The notes: a model not told the origin generated them from the letters alone. A stretch of 64,000 nt of DNA from Neoarius graeffei (GCF_027579695.1 NC_083577.1:40181198-40245197), one strand, 5' to 3'. Numbered from the stretch's first letter, positions 35,168 to 47,348 are shown. A program made the numbers and translations.

Positions 35168-36240
35168 GGGTGGCACGGTGGTGTAGTGGTTAGCGCTGTC
35201 GCCTCACAGCAAGAAGGTTCTAGGTTCAAGCCCAGTGCCTGACGGAGGCCTTTCTGTGTGAAGTTTGCATGTTCTCCCCGTGTCCGCGTGGGTTTCCTCC
35301 GGGTGCTCCGGTTTCCCCCACAGTCCAAAGACATGCAGGTTATGCTAATTGGTGACTCTAAATTGACCGTAGGTGTGAATGTGAGTGTGAATGGTTGTCT
35401 GTGTCTATGGCTACGTTTACATTACGTCGAATCAGCGGATCATCAGATTAACGTTCTTAAAACGATTCGCGTTTACACTAAAACCGTTAGCCGTGCACAC
35501 AGCAACACCAATACGCGGATACGCTCGGCTCCGCAGGCATCCTGCGCTCCAAATCACTCCGCCCTGAACAGCGAGTGCCCTCTGGAGGGTGTGCACTCCG
35601 GCCCTGCGCAGCTCACAGAGCGCGCGAGTGAAGTGAACAAGCCACGATTCGGGACAGAGCCGCTGTGTGTGTGATCCCAGCGCATATCACTTATTACTTG
35701 CAAGTGGAAGGATGGCAAGCCTAAAGACAATCATAACTACACAATGGGCAGTATTTGCATCAGTATTTGCAGTATTTTCATACTTTTATACTCTTTAATG
35801 AAAGGTGATACAAGGCGGAAGTCCGCGCCGTTTTTCAGCAGTCGCGTCACATGACCAACGCCAGCGAATCAGGAAGGTGGATGTCACAGTGACGTTGTCC
35901 AATGAGACGCCAGCTAGAGCTCAGCACAGCGTATTCGCGTATTCTCAATGTTTACACAGCACCGGAGCTGATACGATCTAGATTGAATACGTGGACGCTG
36001 GCGGATTCCCGTTTCCCCGCTTTTTCAGGGGGGTTAATGTAAACGGACAGTGCATCCGCGAAGAAAACGAGACAGATACGGTCTAGTGTAAACGTAGCCT
36101 ATGTGTCAGCCCTGCGATGATCTGATGACTTGTCCAGGGTGTACGCCGTCTCTCACCCATAGTCAGCTGGGATAGGCTCCAGCTTGCCCGCGACCCTGCA
36201 CAGGATAAGCGGTTACAGATAATGGATGGATGGATGGATG
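35168..36240 (+). repeat. Family V SINE split by the 691-bp MITE
   Basis: Complete SINE with head GGCACGGTGGTGTAGTGGTT and B-box-like GGTTCAAGCCC, tail (GGAT)n. 10-bp target duplication AACTAAAGCT at 35158-35167 and 36241-36250. The MITE at 35409-36099 interrupts it. Confidence 0.92.
35409..36099. mobile_element. 691-bp MITE, copy 2, nested in a SINE
   Basis: Same ends and length as 8168-8858. Target duplication TAT (35406-35408, 36100-36102); other SINE copies here (for example near 37555) show the empty site CTGTGTCTATGTGTCAG with one TAT. Carries the same 28-codon ORF at 35712-35798. Confidence 0.92.
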
Positions 36241-36250
36241 AACTAAAGCT

Positions 36251-36803
36251 AGCTAATGACAGGTAATAGATCTGATGATGTAAACTAGCTTGCCTGATAA
36301 TAGTCAGTTACCTTACATTATGACCAAATACAAAACAACATAGCAGATAGGTATTTGTGGTGATAGATAGGTCACATGTTTTTATGTTTCAATGTCAATT
36401 TTTGAACAACAAATCTTATGCTTTTTCCTCTCCTTTTTGGTGCAATACATCGTGCTTGCATGTACATCCACAAACAGCCACAGATGTCATACTTTGATAA
36501 TAAAACACATTAAGGGATCTTTCACCTCCATATTCCTGTTGTCAGATCTGTTAGAGTGTAGATTTGTTGAAGAAATTTAATCAACTGCTTTAAGATATAT
36601 TGCAGAACAGTCACTGTATCACTTATGACTTGAATATTATTAGATAGGGATGTTGTTTTAAAATGTGCTTCGCGAGCAAAGTTCACAAAAGTATGAAGTA
36701 AAAGAAGAAACTCAAGTACGGATACTTGAAACCATACTTACATAGTTATGAATAAGTATGAAAAGGTATGCTGTAATGTAACTATTAATCTGATGTGCAA
36801 AAA

Positions 36804-36888
<85 letters not shown>

Positions 36889-36984
36889 GTGCATAAAAAT
36901 CATGCAGAAACAGGTCAAGAACTTCAGTTAATATCACATCTATTATCAGAATGGGGAAAATTGTGACCTCAGTGACTCCGACTC
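36251..36984. other. No gene recognised; contains (ATCT)n
   Basis: Pure ATCT tetranucleotide repeat at 36804-36888; the rest is AT-rich. Confidence 0.55.
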
Positions 36985-37290
36985 TTGTTGGTTACTTCAG
37001 AAACTCCTGGGATTTTCACACGCCACAGTCTCCAGCATTTACATAGAATTGTGCAGGGGGAAAATCCAGTGAGCTGCATGCTGTAGCCTTGTTGATGATA
37101 AAAATCAGAAGAGATTGGCCAGACCAGTATGAGCTGACAGGAAGTCTATGGTAACAAAAATAACTACTCTTTACAACCATTCTGAGCAGAAAAGCATCAC
37201 AGAACACACAATATGTCATAGTCTGAGACAGATGGGTTACAACGTAAGCAGTGTGTTGACATTTAGTCATAAATGATATCACAAATTTCA
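36985..37290 (+). mobile_element. Degenerate Tc1-like (family C) fragment
   Basis: Similar in plus orientation to the N-terminal transposase region of the family at 18186-21180 (CTGGGATTTTCACACGCCAC, GAAGAGATTGGCCAGACCAG). No open frame. Confidence 0.55.
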
Positions 37291-37322
37291 GGGGAACTTT
37301 TAAAATAATGGAGTTTAATTCA

Positions 37323-37690
37323 GTGGCACGGTGGTGTAGTGGTTAGCGCTGTCGCCTCACAGCAAGAAGGTCCGGGTTCAAGCCCCATGGCTGACGAGGG
37401 CCTTTCTGTGTGGAGTTTGCATGTTCTCCCCGTGTCTGTGTGGGTTTCCTCCGGGTGCTCCGGTTTCCTCCACAGTCCAAAGACATGCAGGTTAGGTTAA
37501 CTGGTGACTCTAAATTGACCGTAGGTGTGAATGTGAGTGTGAATGGTTGTCTGTGTCTATGTGTCAGCCCTGTGATGACCTGGCGACTTGTCCAGGGTGA
37601 ACCCCGCCTTTCACCCGTAGTCAGCTGGGATAGGCTCCAGCTTGCCTGCGACCCTGTAGAACAGGATAAAGCGGCTAGAGATAATGAGAT
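37323..37690 (+). repeat. Family V SINE, complete
   Basis: 368 bp, tail ATGAGAT. 12-bp target duplication GAGTTTAATTCA at 37311-37322 and 37691-37702. Confidence 0.93.
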
Positions 37691-37702
37691 GAGTTTAATT
37701 CA

Positions 37703-38884
37703 ATGTCAGTTAAATGATTCATAATATATGACGTGAGATTTTAGAAAGCTGTGTATTATAGTAGTAATGAAAAAATAATTTTTAAAATTTTTTTCTTAAC
37801 ATTCAAAAGTGACAATATCAGTTTAAGTGTACAAGACTCATGATATCTTCAGTATATGTCTCTGATGGTAAAATCATTTTAGGGCAGTCAGTGAAACAAA
37901 CTGAACAGTGTGTGATTTGACTGCTTATCTGATTGCTTAAACTTAAAAATCATAAAAATATTTTGCATATCCTATAACAACAACAAAAGAATTCTAACAA
38001 TAGCTTTGTCCTGTTTAGAGGGAAATCCTCTGTGTCTGTGTGTCTGCAACAATTGTGGCAGGAACTCAGTGAATAAACTAATGCAAGGAAGATCTAATGG
38101 CATTTGGCTTCTGGCTTCCTGACAACAATCTCGCCTGCAAATGCAGTAGGTCATGTTTAACCTCTAATTATTATTTTCCATATTTCCATTTTTATGTTAG
38201 TTACAATTAAAGATTTCATCGTCACTCTGGTTTAACATTTTATTCCCTGTTGCTGATAATATTTTAATCATACTAGACAAGGAGAAAGTCATTCTCTGTG
38301 GTCTCATGGTGAAACACAAGGCTGTGTAAATACGCTGGATCCAAAGTTTATCAAACATGAAAAGTTTGCTGTTGTGGGTGAATTAGTGCCAACATGCTGC
38401 AAGAGTTGTGAGAAAAGAGCATTACTTTCTGTTAAACCTCTAATAGGGCCATTAGTAATAATAATAATATAATCTTTTACTAAATATGTCCTTGACTAAT
38501 TTATTTGTATGTTTATATCGTATTAAGGTAGATACGGTATCATTTAAGTAAGAAATTACTGCATTTTTTTCAGATGATTTTTAAAATGTTATTTCACAAT
38601 TATAATTTTAAAACGGCACAAATTAGAGCAACATAAATGCAGATCACAAAGACCACAGTGTAGATTAGAAAAATAAAGTTGTTAATTAATTAGATATCAT
38701 TTATTATCACTGAAATAGTGTGATTTACTGTGTGGACATTTTATATACTCTTTATCTCTTAATGTGACCTCGTGCTCCTGGTCATAAAAATGGTACTGAA
38801 AGGTAATTTAAGAATAATACTAGTATAATTATGGATGTAGTCACTGGCTGCCTCTGGCATACATACCTACATACATACATACAT
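37703..38884. other. No gene recognised
   Basis: AT-rich intergenic-type sequence; (CATA)n at the right end where the next Tc1 is inserted. Confidence 0.5.
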
Positions 38885-40509
38885 AGTGCTGAGCGTAAAT
38901 GAGTACACCCCCTTTGAAAAGTAACATTTTAAACAATATCTCAATGAACACAAACAATTTCCAAAATGTTGACAAGACAAAGTTTAATAGAACATCTGTT
39001 TAACTTATAACGTGAAAGTAAGGTTAATAATATAAACTTAGATTACACATTTTTCAGTTTTACTCAAATTAGGGTGGTGCAAAAATGAGTACATGCCACA
39101 ACAAAAACTACTACAGCTAGTACTTTGTATGGCCTCCATGATTTTTAATGACAGCACCAAGTCTTCTAGGCATGGAATGAACAAGTTGGTGACATTTTGC
39201 AACATCAATCTTTTTCCATTCTTCAACAATGACCTCTTTTAGTGACTGGATGCTGGATGGAGAGTGATGCTCAACTTGTCTCTTCAGAATTCCCCAAAGA
39301 AAATAATTTCTTTACACCACAAAGGTGAAGGCTACAAGAAGATCAGCAAAGCTTTACTTATCAGTCAGAATACTGTAGCAAAAGTGGTACAAAAATTTAA
39401 GAAAGATGGAACTGCAACCATCTCACACAGACGTCCAGGTCGTCCACGAAAGTTAACACCTCGACAGGAGCATCTTCTGATGAGAAGGGTTGAAGAAAAT
39501 CAGCATGCAAGTTCACTGCAGTTATCTAAAGAAATAGAAAGCCAAACTGGGGTGACTATTTCCCGTGACACAATACGGCGTACACTGCAGAGGAATGGCA
39601 TGCATGGATGCCGTCCATGAAAGAAGCCTCTCCTAAAGCCCAGGCACAAAAAAAGCCCATCTAGAGTTTGCCAGGGCCCATGCTGACAAAGATGAAGACT
39701 ACTGGGACTCTATACTCTGGAGTGATGAGACCAAGATAAATGTTTTTGGAACTGATGGCTTCAAAACTGTATGGCGTCGCAAAGGTGAGGAATACAAAGA
39801 AAAATGCATGGTGCCTACAGTGAAACATGGTGGTGGCAGTGTCCTTATGTGGGGCTGCATGAGTGCTGCTGGTGTCAGGGAGCTGCATTTCATTGATGGC
39901 ATCATGAATTCACAGATGTATTGCTCTATACTGAAAGAGAAGATGGTACCATCACTCTGTGCCCTTGGTTATTGTTCACTTTTCCAACATGACTAAACGC
40001 ATATCTAAGGCCACTGTTGGATTTCTGAAGAAGAACAGGGTGAAAGTGATTCAGTGGCCAAGTATGTCTCCTGATCTGAACCCGATCGAACACCTATGGG
40101 GAATTCTGAAGAGACAAGTTGAGCATCACTCTCCATCCAGCATCCAGTCACTAAAAGAGGTCATTGTTGAAGAATGGAAAAAGATTGATGTTGCAAAATG
40201 TCACCAACTTGTTCATTCCATGCCTAGAAGACTTGGTGCTGTCATTAAAAATCATGGAGGCCATACAAAGTACTAGATGTAGTAGTTTTTGTTGTGGGGT
40301 GTACTCATTTTTGCACCACCCTAATTTGAGTAAAACTGAAAAATGTGTAATCTAAGTTTATATTATTAATCTTACTTTCACGTTATAAGTTAAACAGATG
40401 TTATATTAAACTTTGTCTTGTCAACATTTTGGAAATTGTTTGTGTTCATTGAGATATTGTTTAAAATGTTACTTTTCAAAGGGGGTGCACTCATTTACGC
40501 TGAGCACTG
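38885..40509 (+). mobile_element. Tc1-like element (family D) with about 410-bp inverted repeats
   Basis: Left 38885-39294 is nearly the exact reverse complement of the right 410 bp up to 40509, including the last 65 or so codons of transposase. The original 5' end and N-terminal codons are gone. Flanked by (CATA)n, TA at 40510-40511. Confidence 0.88.
39264..40276 (+). pseudogene. Tc1-like transposase pseudogene (family D)
   Basis: Readable from about 39295 (KKIISLHHKGEGYKKISK, helix-turn-helix region). TGA at 39618-39620 replaces an Arg codon (CpG decay). A frameshift follows near the A-run at 39648, then LWSDETK is readable; the second catalytic D (FQHD, about 39993) is followed by a small deletion and stop. 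The C-terminal block [12 protein letters not shown] to HTKY ends at TAG 40274-40276. Confidence 0.85.
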
Positions 40510-40689
40510 TACATACATACTTTTTCAAAAAATATATACTGTGATAGATGTAAAAGATATGTAAAAGCAAACATGTAAAAGAAAAAAAGGGTAGCATAAT
40601 TACATAAGAGACCACTTGCGTAATATGCTATGTAAAAGAAATGTAAATGTAAAAGAAAAAAAGGGATAGCATATTACATAGACCACTTT

Positions 40690-41009
40690 TCAGACAAAAA
40701 ACATAATGAAGGCTGCTGGGTTTTGCTGCAAAAAAAGAAGCAAGTGACAGTCAAAATTCTCAGAAGAACTATGGCTTCAAAATTCTCAGTAAAACTTTCC
40801 AGCTGATTTCCTTATAAAACTGCACAAATTATATCTGAGACTACTATTTAAGAGGGAAAAAAGGGGAAAAAAAGGCTCGTCACACCATACACTGAGGTTA
40901 TTTATTACTGTTTACTGCATGTTATTCAAAGATTTAATTTAATTATTTTTAAGTCATCTTTACTTTACAGTATTTATTTGCTAGTGCCTATGGTTCTTGC
41001 ACAGTACTA
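40690..41009 (+). mobile_element. Tc1-like 3'-end fragment (family E), copy 1
   Basis: Starts CATAATGAAGGCTGCTGGGT and ends TTCTTGCACAGTACTA. Similar to 62048-62371. Corresponds to the transposase C-terminus and terminal repeat of another fish Tc1 family. Confidence 0.65.
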
Positions 41010-41463
41010 TTAAATATTACATCCTATTACATTGAAATGATCTTAAGATAAGTGTTTAACATTAATGATGTAACTCTTCCTGCGTGCCACAATGCTAATG
41101 TGATGTCACATCATCGTCTCTTGGTGAAGTCAAGGTTGTTTCATTTAGCCAGGGTTAACAGTTTGTACTTTTCCTTGCAGGTGGTTGACTCTTCCTAATT
41201 TCCAAGTTGCAAAAATTGTAGCATTAGATCCCCACTTCCTGCTCACTCTTTGTTCTCTCTTCTCCCATTTTTTAAACAGCACCCACATTTCTTAATTAAA
41301 TACAAATGTGTTATGTGAGATGACTAAAGCTGCAGTAAACAATTCAGGACTGATCTGAGGGATTGGTTTGTGGCTCAGCATAAGAATAATAAAAATGCAG
41401 TAAATGTACAGTAAGCAGTGTCTATCAGTTTAATAATAGTCAATGGCTTTTCTTTATTATTCA

Positions 41464-41928
41464 CTAGCAGGTTACCTGGTGTTGCACAGGTTTTGCAAAA
41501 TTCTGGGTTGCCCCCAGACTTCCATGTCAAATTTGGTGAAGATCCGTCGAGAAATGGTGATGTTAACCCAAGACAAACAAAAATCCAAACATCCACTACC
41601 CAGGGGCCCACTGGGGACCCCCTGGGGCCCAAATATGGGTTTTCTGAGTTCTGCCAAATTGTGGCTGTCTCCTGTACCTACATACCAAGTTTAATGAAGC
41701 TCTGTCGAGAGTTTGTGTTCATAAATGTAATGTGAAAGGCATTGAGGGAGGGGGTGGGTGGATGTTGTGCCCCCCAGGGACCTTCCTGGGGCCCTTACAT
41801 GAATTTTATTTGTATCTGCAAAATTCCGGGTCATCCCCAGACCTACTTGCCAAATTTGGTGAAAATCCGTCGAGAAATGGCAATGTTAGCTCAGACAAAC
41901 AAACAAACTTTGCCGCTTATTATATAGA
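41464..41928 (-). mobile_element. Helitron-like element inserted between A and T (465 bp)
   Basis: On the minus strand it begins TCTATATAATAAGCGG and ends with a hairpin (ACCTGTGCAACACCAGGT) then AACCTG CTAG. The empty site in E1 copy 1 is TTTTAATGAATAATAAAG; the insertion lies exactly between A and T with no duplicated base. These are the canonical Helitron terminal rules (5' TC, 3' hairpin plus CTRR, AT target). No coding capacity. Confidence 0.78.
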
Positions 41929-42340
41929 TTAAAAGACACTTCATGTCTTAAAATAATGATGGATGTCATTTCTCTTTACTTAGTTGAGCAGTTCTTGACA
42001 TAATATGGATTACTACAGTTGTCGAATAGGGCTATTTACTGTATTATTATTTACTGTTTGATCTCAAATGCATTAAGGTGGCAATAAACTAGTCCACTAA
42101 TTAACTTTTGATGAGGCACAGCTGTTAATTGAAAAGCATTCCAGGTGACTACCTCATGAAGCTGGTTAAGATAATGCCAATAGTGTCATCAAGGTAAACA
42201 TTAGATACTTTGAAGAATCTAAAATATGAAACATATTTTATTTGTTTTACACATTTTTGTCTACATAATTCCATGTATGTTCCATATATTATTTCATAGT
42301 TTTGATGTCTTCAGTATGGTTCTACAATGTAGAAAATAGT

Positions 42341-42692
42341 CCATCCATTATCTGTAGCCGCTTATCCTGTTCTACAGGGTCACAGGCAAGCTGAAGCCTA
42401 TCCCAGCTGACTATGGGCGAGAGGCGGGGTACACCCTGGACAAGTCACCAGGTTATCACAGGGCTGACACATAAAGACAAGCAACCATTCATAGTCAATT
42501 TAGAGCCACCAATTAACCTAACCTGCACATCTTTGGACTGTGGGGGAAACCAGAGCACCCGGAGGAAACCCACACAGACACGAGGAGAACATGCAAACTC
42601 CACACAGAAAGGCCCTCGCCAGTCACTGGGCTTGAACCCAGGACCTTCTTGCTGTGAGGCGATAGTGCTAACCACTACACCACCGTGCCGCC
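42341..42692 (-). repeat. Family V SINE nested in E1 copy 2
   Basis: 352 bp, 13-bp target duplication TGTAGAAAATAGT at 42328-42340 and 42693-42705. Confidence 0.92.
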
Positions 42693-42761
42693 TGTAGAAA
42701 ATAGTCAAAATACAGAAAAACCCATGAATGAGTAGGGGTGTACAAACTTTTGACTGGTACT

Positions 42762-43182
42762 CTATTGGTCTACCTTGTGTGTGTGTGTCCATACTCAAAT
42801 GTGTCCATTACCAAATCCATAGGTTGATATGCATCCTCATTGTCCACACACACTTTATATGGCCTTGTTGTGTGCATAAATGGAAGAGTGAGTTATCCTG
42901 GATATAGATCAGTTGTCTTTCTAGTGGAACCAAATGATCCTTCTGACTGTGTGAGCCTGGGTGAGACCATCTGTCTGACTCACTCTCAGCTTCCTCACAA
43001 ATACATTTGCAATAGCACTTCCACAGACACTTTCATATCTGCTACCTGCTAATTGCATTCATGTTAAGTAAATGCAATTTTTTAGTTTAAACTTTTTTCA
43101 TTTGTAAGCTGTCATTATACCTAAAACCATATTCTACCAACTAAGTTCTTTTTAAACCTGAATACGTTTTATATTTGTAATG
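42762..43182. other. No gene recognised
   Basis: AT-rich, nothing convincing. Confidence 0.45.
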
Positions 43183-43215
43183 TTTGTAGTGTTGATAGAT
43201 TTTGACATTTAATAG

Positions 43216-43597
43216 TGGGGCAGCACGGTGGTGTAGTGGTCAGCACTGTCGCCTCACAGCAAGAAGGTTCTGGGTTCGAGCCCAGCAGCCGGCGAGGGCC
43301 TTTCTGTGTGGAGTTTGCATGTTCTCCCCGTGTCCGCATGGGTTTCCTCCGGGTGCTCCGGTTTCCCCCACAGTCCAAAGACATGCAGGTTAGGTTAACT
43401 GGTGACTCTAAATTGACCGTAGGTGTGAATGTGAGTGTGAATGGTTGTCTGTGTCTATGTGTCAGCCCTGTGATGACTTGGCGACTTGTCCAGGGTGTAC
43501 CCCGCCTTTCGCCCGTAGTCAGCTGGGATAGGCTCCAGCTTGCCTGCGACCCTGTAGAAGGATAAAGCGGCTAGAGATAATGAGATGAGATGAGATA
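43216..43597 (+). repeat. Family V SINE, first of a tandem pair
   Basis: Head CAGCACGGTGGTGTAGTGG, tail (GAGAT)n. Preceded and followed by the same 38-bp flank (43183-43220, 43598-43635). Confidence 0.9.
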
Positions 43598-43630
43598 TTT
43601 GTAGTGTTGATAGATTTTGACATTTAATAG

Positions 43631-44018
43631 TGGGGCAGCACGGTGGTGTAGTGGTCAGCACTGTCGCCTCACAGCAAGAAGGTTCTGGGTTCGAGCCCAG
43701 CAGCCGGCGAGGGCCTTTCTGTGCGGAGTTTGCATGTTCTCCCCGTGTCTGCGTGGGTTTCCTCCAGGTGCTCCGGTTTCCCCCACAGTCCAAAGACATG
43801 CAGGTTAGGATAATTGGTGGCTCTAAATTGACCGTAGGTGTGAATGTGAGTGTGAATGGTTGTCTGTGTCTATGTGTCAGCCGTGCGATGACCTGGCGGC
43901 TTGTCCAGGGTGTACGCCGTCTCTCACCCATAGTCAGCTGGGATAAGCTCCAGCTTGCCTGCAACCCTGTAGAACAGGATAAGCGGCTACAGATATTGGA
44001 TGGATGGATGGATGGATG
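43631..44018 (+). repeat. Family V SINE, second of a tandem pair
   Basis: Tail (GGAT)n. 12-bp repeat GACATTTAATAG at 43619-43630 and 44019-44030 looks like its own target duplication; a third copy is at 43204-43215. Confidence 0.9.
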
Positions 44019-44266
44019 GACATTTAATAGGTGTAAGGCGATACCCTGGAAACACACAAACACCTCCTGTCAGTATAGCTGACTATAATGTGTTCTTTAA
44101 CTGGGTAATGATACAAACTCCACAGCAAGAATAGACTCTTGTCTTTTATTCATTAGCTTCCCATCAAATTAAAGATTCAGTTAAAACCTTACCTGTTCAG
44201 CAACACAAAGCTAAAACTTCATTAGTCCTTTTATAGTGTAATATCAGACTCTCACTCTCTTAATTA

Positions 44267-44594
44267 GAAGAAGAAGCCTTTATTTGTCACATGTACGGTA
44301 CACTCAAGCACAGCAAAATTCCTCCTCTGTATTTAACCCATTTGAAGCAGTGAACACACACACAAGTAAGCAATGAGCACATACACAGAGGAGTGGGCAG
44401 CTATACAGTGCCTGAGAAGTAGTCGGGGTTCGGTGCCTTGTTTAAGGGTACTTCAGCCATGATACAGAGGGAGAGGAAAGTGCTTTTCATTACTCAACTC
44501 CCCTCACATTTTTCCTGCCAGCCTCAGGAATCGAACCAGCAACTCATTGGGCCCAAGGCAGCCTCTCTAACCTTCAGGCCATGCCTGCCCCTAC
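44267..44594 (-). repeat. SINE-like repeat with LINE-type tail
   Basis: Begins GCCTTTATTTGTCACATGTA (reverse tail) and contains reversed B-box-like GAATCGAACC. The same sequence type occurs in plus orientation at about 45650-45889 (GACAAATAAAGGCTTCTTGG). Confidence 0.7.
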
Positions 44595-44798
44595 TTTACT
44601 TTGCTTACACTTGTTCGATGTCCCCTCCAATCTGTCACTCTGTAGTTGGACTTCTTTAATGCATAAACTTTTGCTGTGATGACATTTGACATATATGAAC
44701 ATGTTTATTATGTAAGCTTTAACTAAGGTGCCTGAATACAGCTTTGAGACTCAGACTTGCAAACTGGGCATTTCTCATGTGCAGGTCCATCATGCCTA

Positions 44799-44801
<3 letters not shown>

Positions 44802-44867
<66 letters not shown>
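44802..44867. repeat. (CA)n microsatellite
   Basis: About 65 bp of CA. Confidence 0.95.
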
Positions 44868-44869
<2 letters not shown>

Positions 44870-45040
44870 TAAAATGTAAATAGTTGTAATGCATAATCAA
44901 TCTATATTTTATTCTAATCTAAATGTTAGTATTACTGTGTAATAAGAACTTTGTCAAACACTCTCTTGAGTTAACCAGTCCTTCTTCCCTTTTTTATTTT
45001 CTTTATGTACACCTTACTTATGAAACATCTTAGCAAACAT

Positions 45041-45362
45041 CCATAACCACTTATCCTGTGCAGGGTTGCAGGAGCCTATCCCAACTGACTAAGGGTGAGA
45101 GGCAGGGTACACCCTGGACAAGTCATGAAGTCATCGCAGGGCTGACACATAGAGACAAACAACCATTCACACTCAATTTAGCACACCAATTACCCTAACC
45201 TGCATGTCTTTGGACTGTGGGGGAAACCGGAGCACCCAGAGGAAACCCACACAGACAACATGCAAACTCCACACAGAAAGGCCCTCGTTGGCCTCTGGGC
45301 TTGAACCCAGAACCTTCTTGTTGTGAGGCGACAGCACTAACCACTACACCACCGTGCCTCCC
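45041..45362 (-). repeat. Family V SINE
   Basis: Reverse orientation, ends CACTACACCACCGTGCCTCC; several small deletions compared with other copies. Confidence 0.85.
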
Positions 45363-45464
45363 TTAGCGGGGCTTGCAAAAACGAAAGCAACTAATAGCCA
45401 GAGACTGCTATATATGAGACAATACCTATAATTAGCCACAGATATTTCAGTGGTTCTTACCGTG

Positions 45465-45889
45465 ACGGGTGGCATGGGTGGTGTGGTGTCGTGGTTTGCA
45501 CTGTCGCCTCATAGCAAGAAGGTTCTGGGTTTGAGCCCAGCGGTTGACGGGTGCCTTTCTGTGTTGAGTTTGCATGTTCTCCCCGTGTCTGTGTGGGTTT
45601 CCTCTGGGTGCTCCGGTTCCCCCCACAGCCCAAAGACCTGAGATGAGGTTAACATGGGGCAGCCATGGCCTGAGGTTGGGCTGAAGTGCCCTTGAGCAAG
45701 GCACCAAACCCCCAACTGCTCCCCGGGCTCTGTAGCATAGCTGCCCACTGCTCTGGGTATGTGTGTGTGCTCCTTGCTCACTTGTGTGTGCATGTGTGTG
45801 TTCACTGTTTCAGATGGGCTAAATACAGAGATTAAATTTCACTGTGTGCTTAAGTCTGTGTACGTGTGACAAATAAAGGCTTCTTGGCT
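45465..45889 (+). repeat. Composite of family V head and a second SINE
   Basis: tRNA-like head and core to about 45645, then a junction to the GCAGCCATGGCCTGAGG repeat ending GACAAATAAAGGCTTCTTGG. The family V 3' part is missing. Confidence 0.7.
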
Positions 45890-46029
45890 TGGCTTGGCTC
45901 TATGACAGCAGACCAAATCCATTTACAAAATGGTGGAATTACTAACATATGATAAATTGCATGAACTTACTTTTTTTTCCCTCTTACCATACCTGTTTGA
46001 TCAGATAGGCATATTTCAGATGGTTTTAA

Positions 46030-47107
46030 CCCTTTGATGCAAAACATATGCGCACCCCTTCTAATGCACAACATGGGTCAAAAATGACCCGCATTCATTT
46101 TCCAGGTTATTTCATGCTGACTGAGTTTTTCTTTGCTCTATCTTTTGAAATCAATTTATTTTATGATTGAATATTCCAAGTATTCTTTAAATATATTGTT
46201 TTTAATTACCACAAATCATTAATTTAATTTTTTCTCTCCTACTTTATGAACAAAAATACTTTTTATATTACTACACATGGGTCATCCAAGTGTGATTTAA
46301 AATTAAATGTCTTAATACTATAATAATAATAATTTGTTTCAAGTAGTTACTTTAGCAGTGAATGGGGCCAGTTATTTATTTATTAACTATGTAGTTAGCT
46401 AAGCCAACTACAATAAAATTAGCTAACTAAAGTAGAATATGTCAACAGCTAGGTAGCTAATAGTAATTACTTGTAACTTTCTGACAAGTAATCTACTCAC
46501 TCTCAAGGTAACCTAAACATAATCAATTTTTTTCTAAGGTAATGTTAGAACAATTGAAAAGCATTACTTCCATGTATTAGATGGGCAAAGGGCGCTGTGC
46601 TGAGCTGTGAAATGTCTGACACAAGCACAATTCACAGTTCCCACCAAACGCTGGAGTAAATGCATGCGGGTCGTTTCTGACCCATGTGTGTAAACTTGAT
46701 GTAGAATTACAAAAGCTGTGCTTGTTCATAACTTAAGAAAGGAAAAATAAAAATGATGATTTGTGCTAAACAAAAACAAGATATTTACTGCATATTTGGA
46801 AAAGTAAATGGCAAAATGAATTTATTTCAAAAGTATATCATAGAAACACTCAGCCATACATGAAATAACCTGGAAAATGAATGCAGGTCGTTTTTGACCC
46901 ATGCTGTGCATTAGAAGGGTAGTGATACAAAAAGGGTTTTTATTCAAAAAGTAAGAAAGGAAAAAATAAAATAAGGATGTATGATGATCAAAAACAAGTT
47001 AATTGAGGAATACCTTGAATACTGAATGATGGAATTAATTAATTGCAAAGATATAGAAGATAAAAACTCAGCCGGGTCACTTTTGACCCATGTTTTGCAT
47101 CAAAGGG
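46030..47107. mobile_element. piggyBac-like MITE
   Basis: Ends CCCTTTGATGCAAAACAT / ATGTTTTGCATCAAAGGG, each flanked by TTAA (46026-46029, 47108-47111). A second, inner inverted repeat starts CCCTTCTAATGCACA near 46056 and closes near 46916. TTAA target and CCCTTT ends suit piggyBac; no transposase is present. Confidence 0.75.
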
Positions 47108-47214
47108 TTAATGTGCATGTCAGTGGACGACTAAACCTTCCTGGGCACCTATGCTTTCGGGAGGACAAGCTAATTTTGTAAGGTTTATTTGTCTGTGTCA
47201 TATTCAGAGCATGC

Positions 47215-47348
47215 CCTGCAATGATCTGGCGACTTGTCCAGGGTGTACCCCGCCTTTCACCCATAGTCAGCTGGGATAGGCTCCAGCTTGCCTGCGACCC
47301 TGTAGAACAGGATAAAGCGGCTAGAGATAGTGAGATGAGATGAGATAT
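47215..47348 (+). repeat. Family V SINE, 3' part only
   Basis: Starts GCAATGATCTGGCGACTTGTCC-type core and ends GAGATGAGATGAGAT. Confidence 0.85.

Larger units (their letters stand above)
41026..42761 (-). mobile_element. Repeat E1, copy 2 (inverted), with Helitron-like and SINE insertions
   Basis: Reverse-complement counterpart of 13056-16447, from ATTACATTGAAATGATC to CTTTTGACTGGTACT. It preserves the empty sites of the copy-1 insertions, and vice versa. Confidence 0.82.

Noticed and set aside
36804-36888. CRISPR-like array
   Set aside because: Regular ATCT repeats without spacers; a microsatellite. The same holds for 55006-55090.
42413-44082. Repeated ORFs with similar sequence (for example starting MGERRGTPWTS)
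   Set aside because: All are translations of the family V SINE and recur wherever the SINE does.
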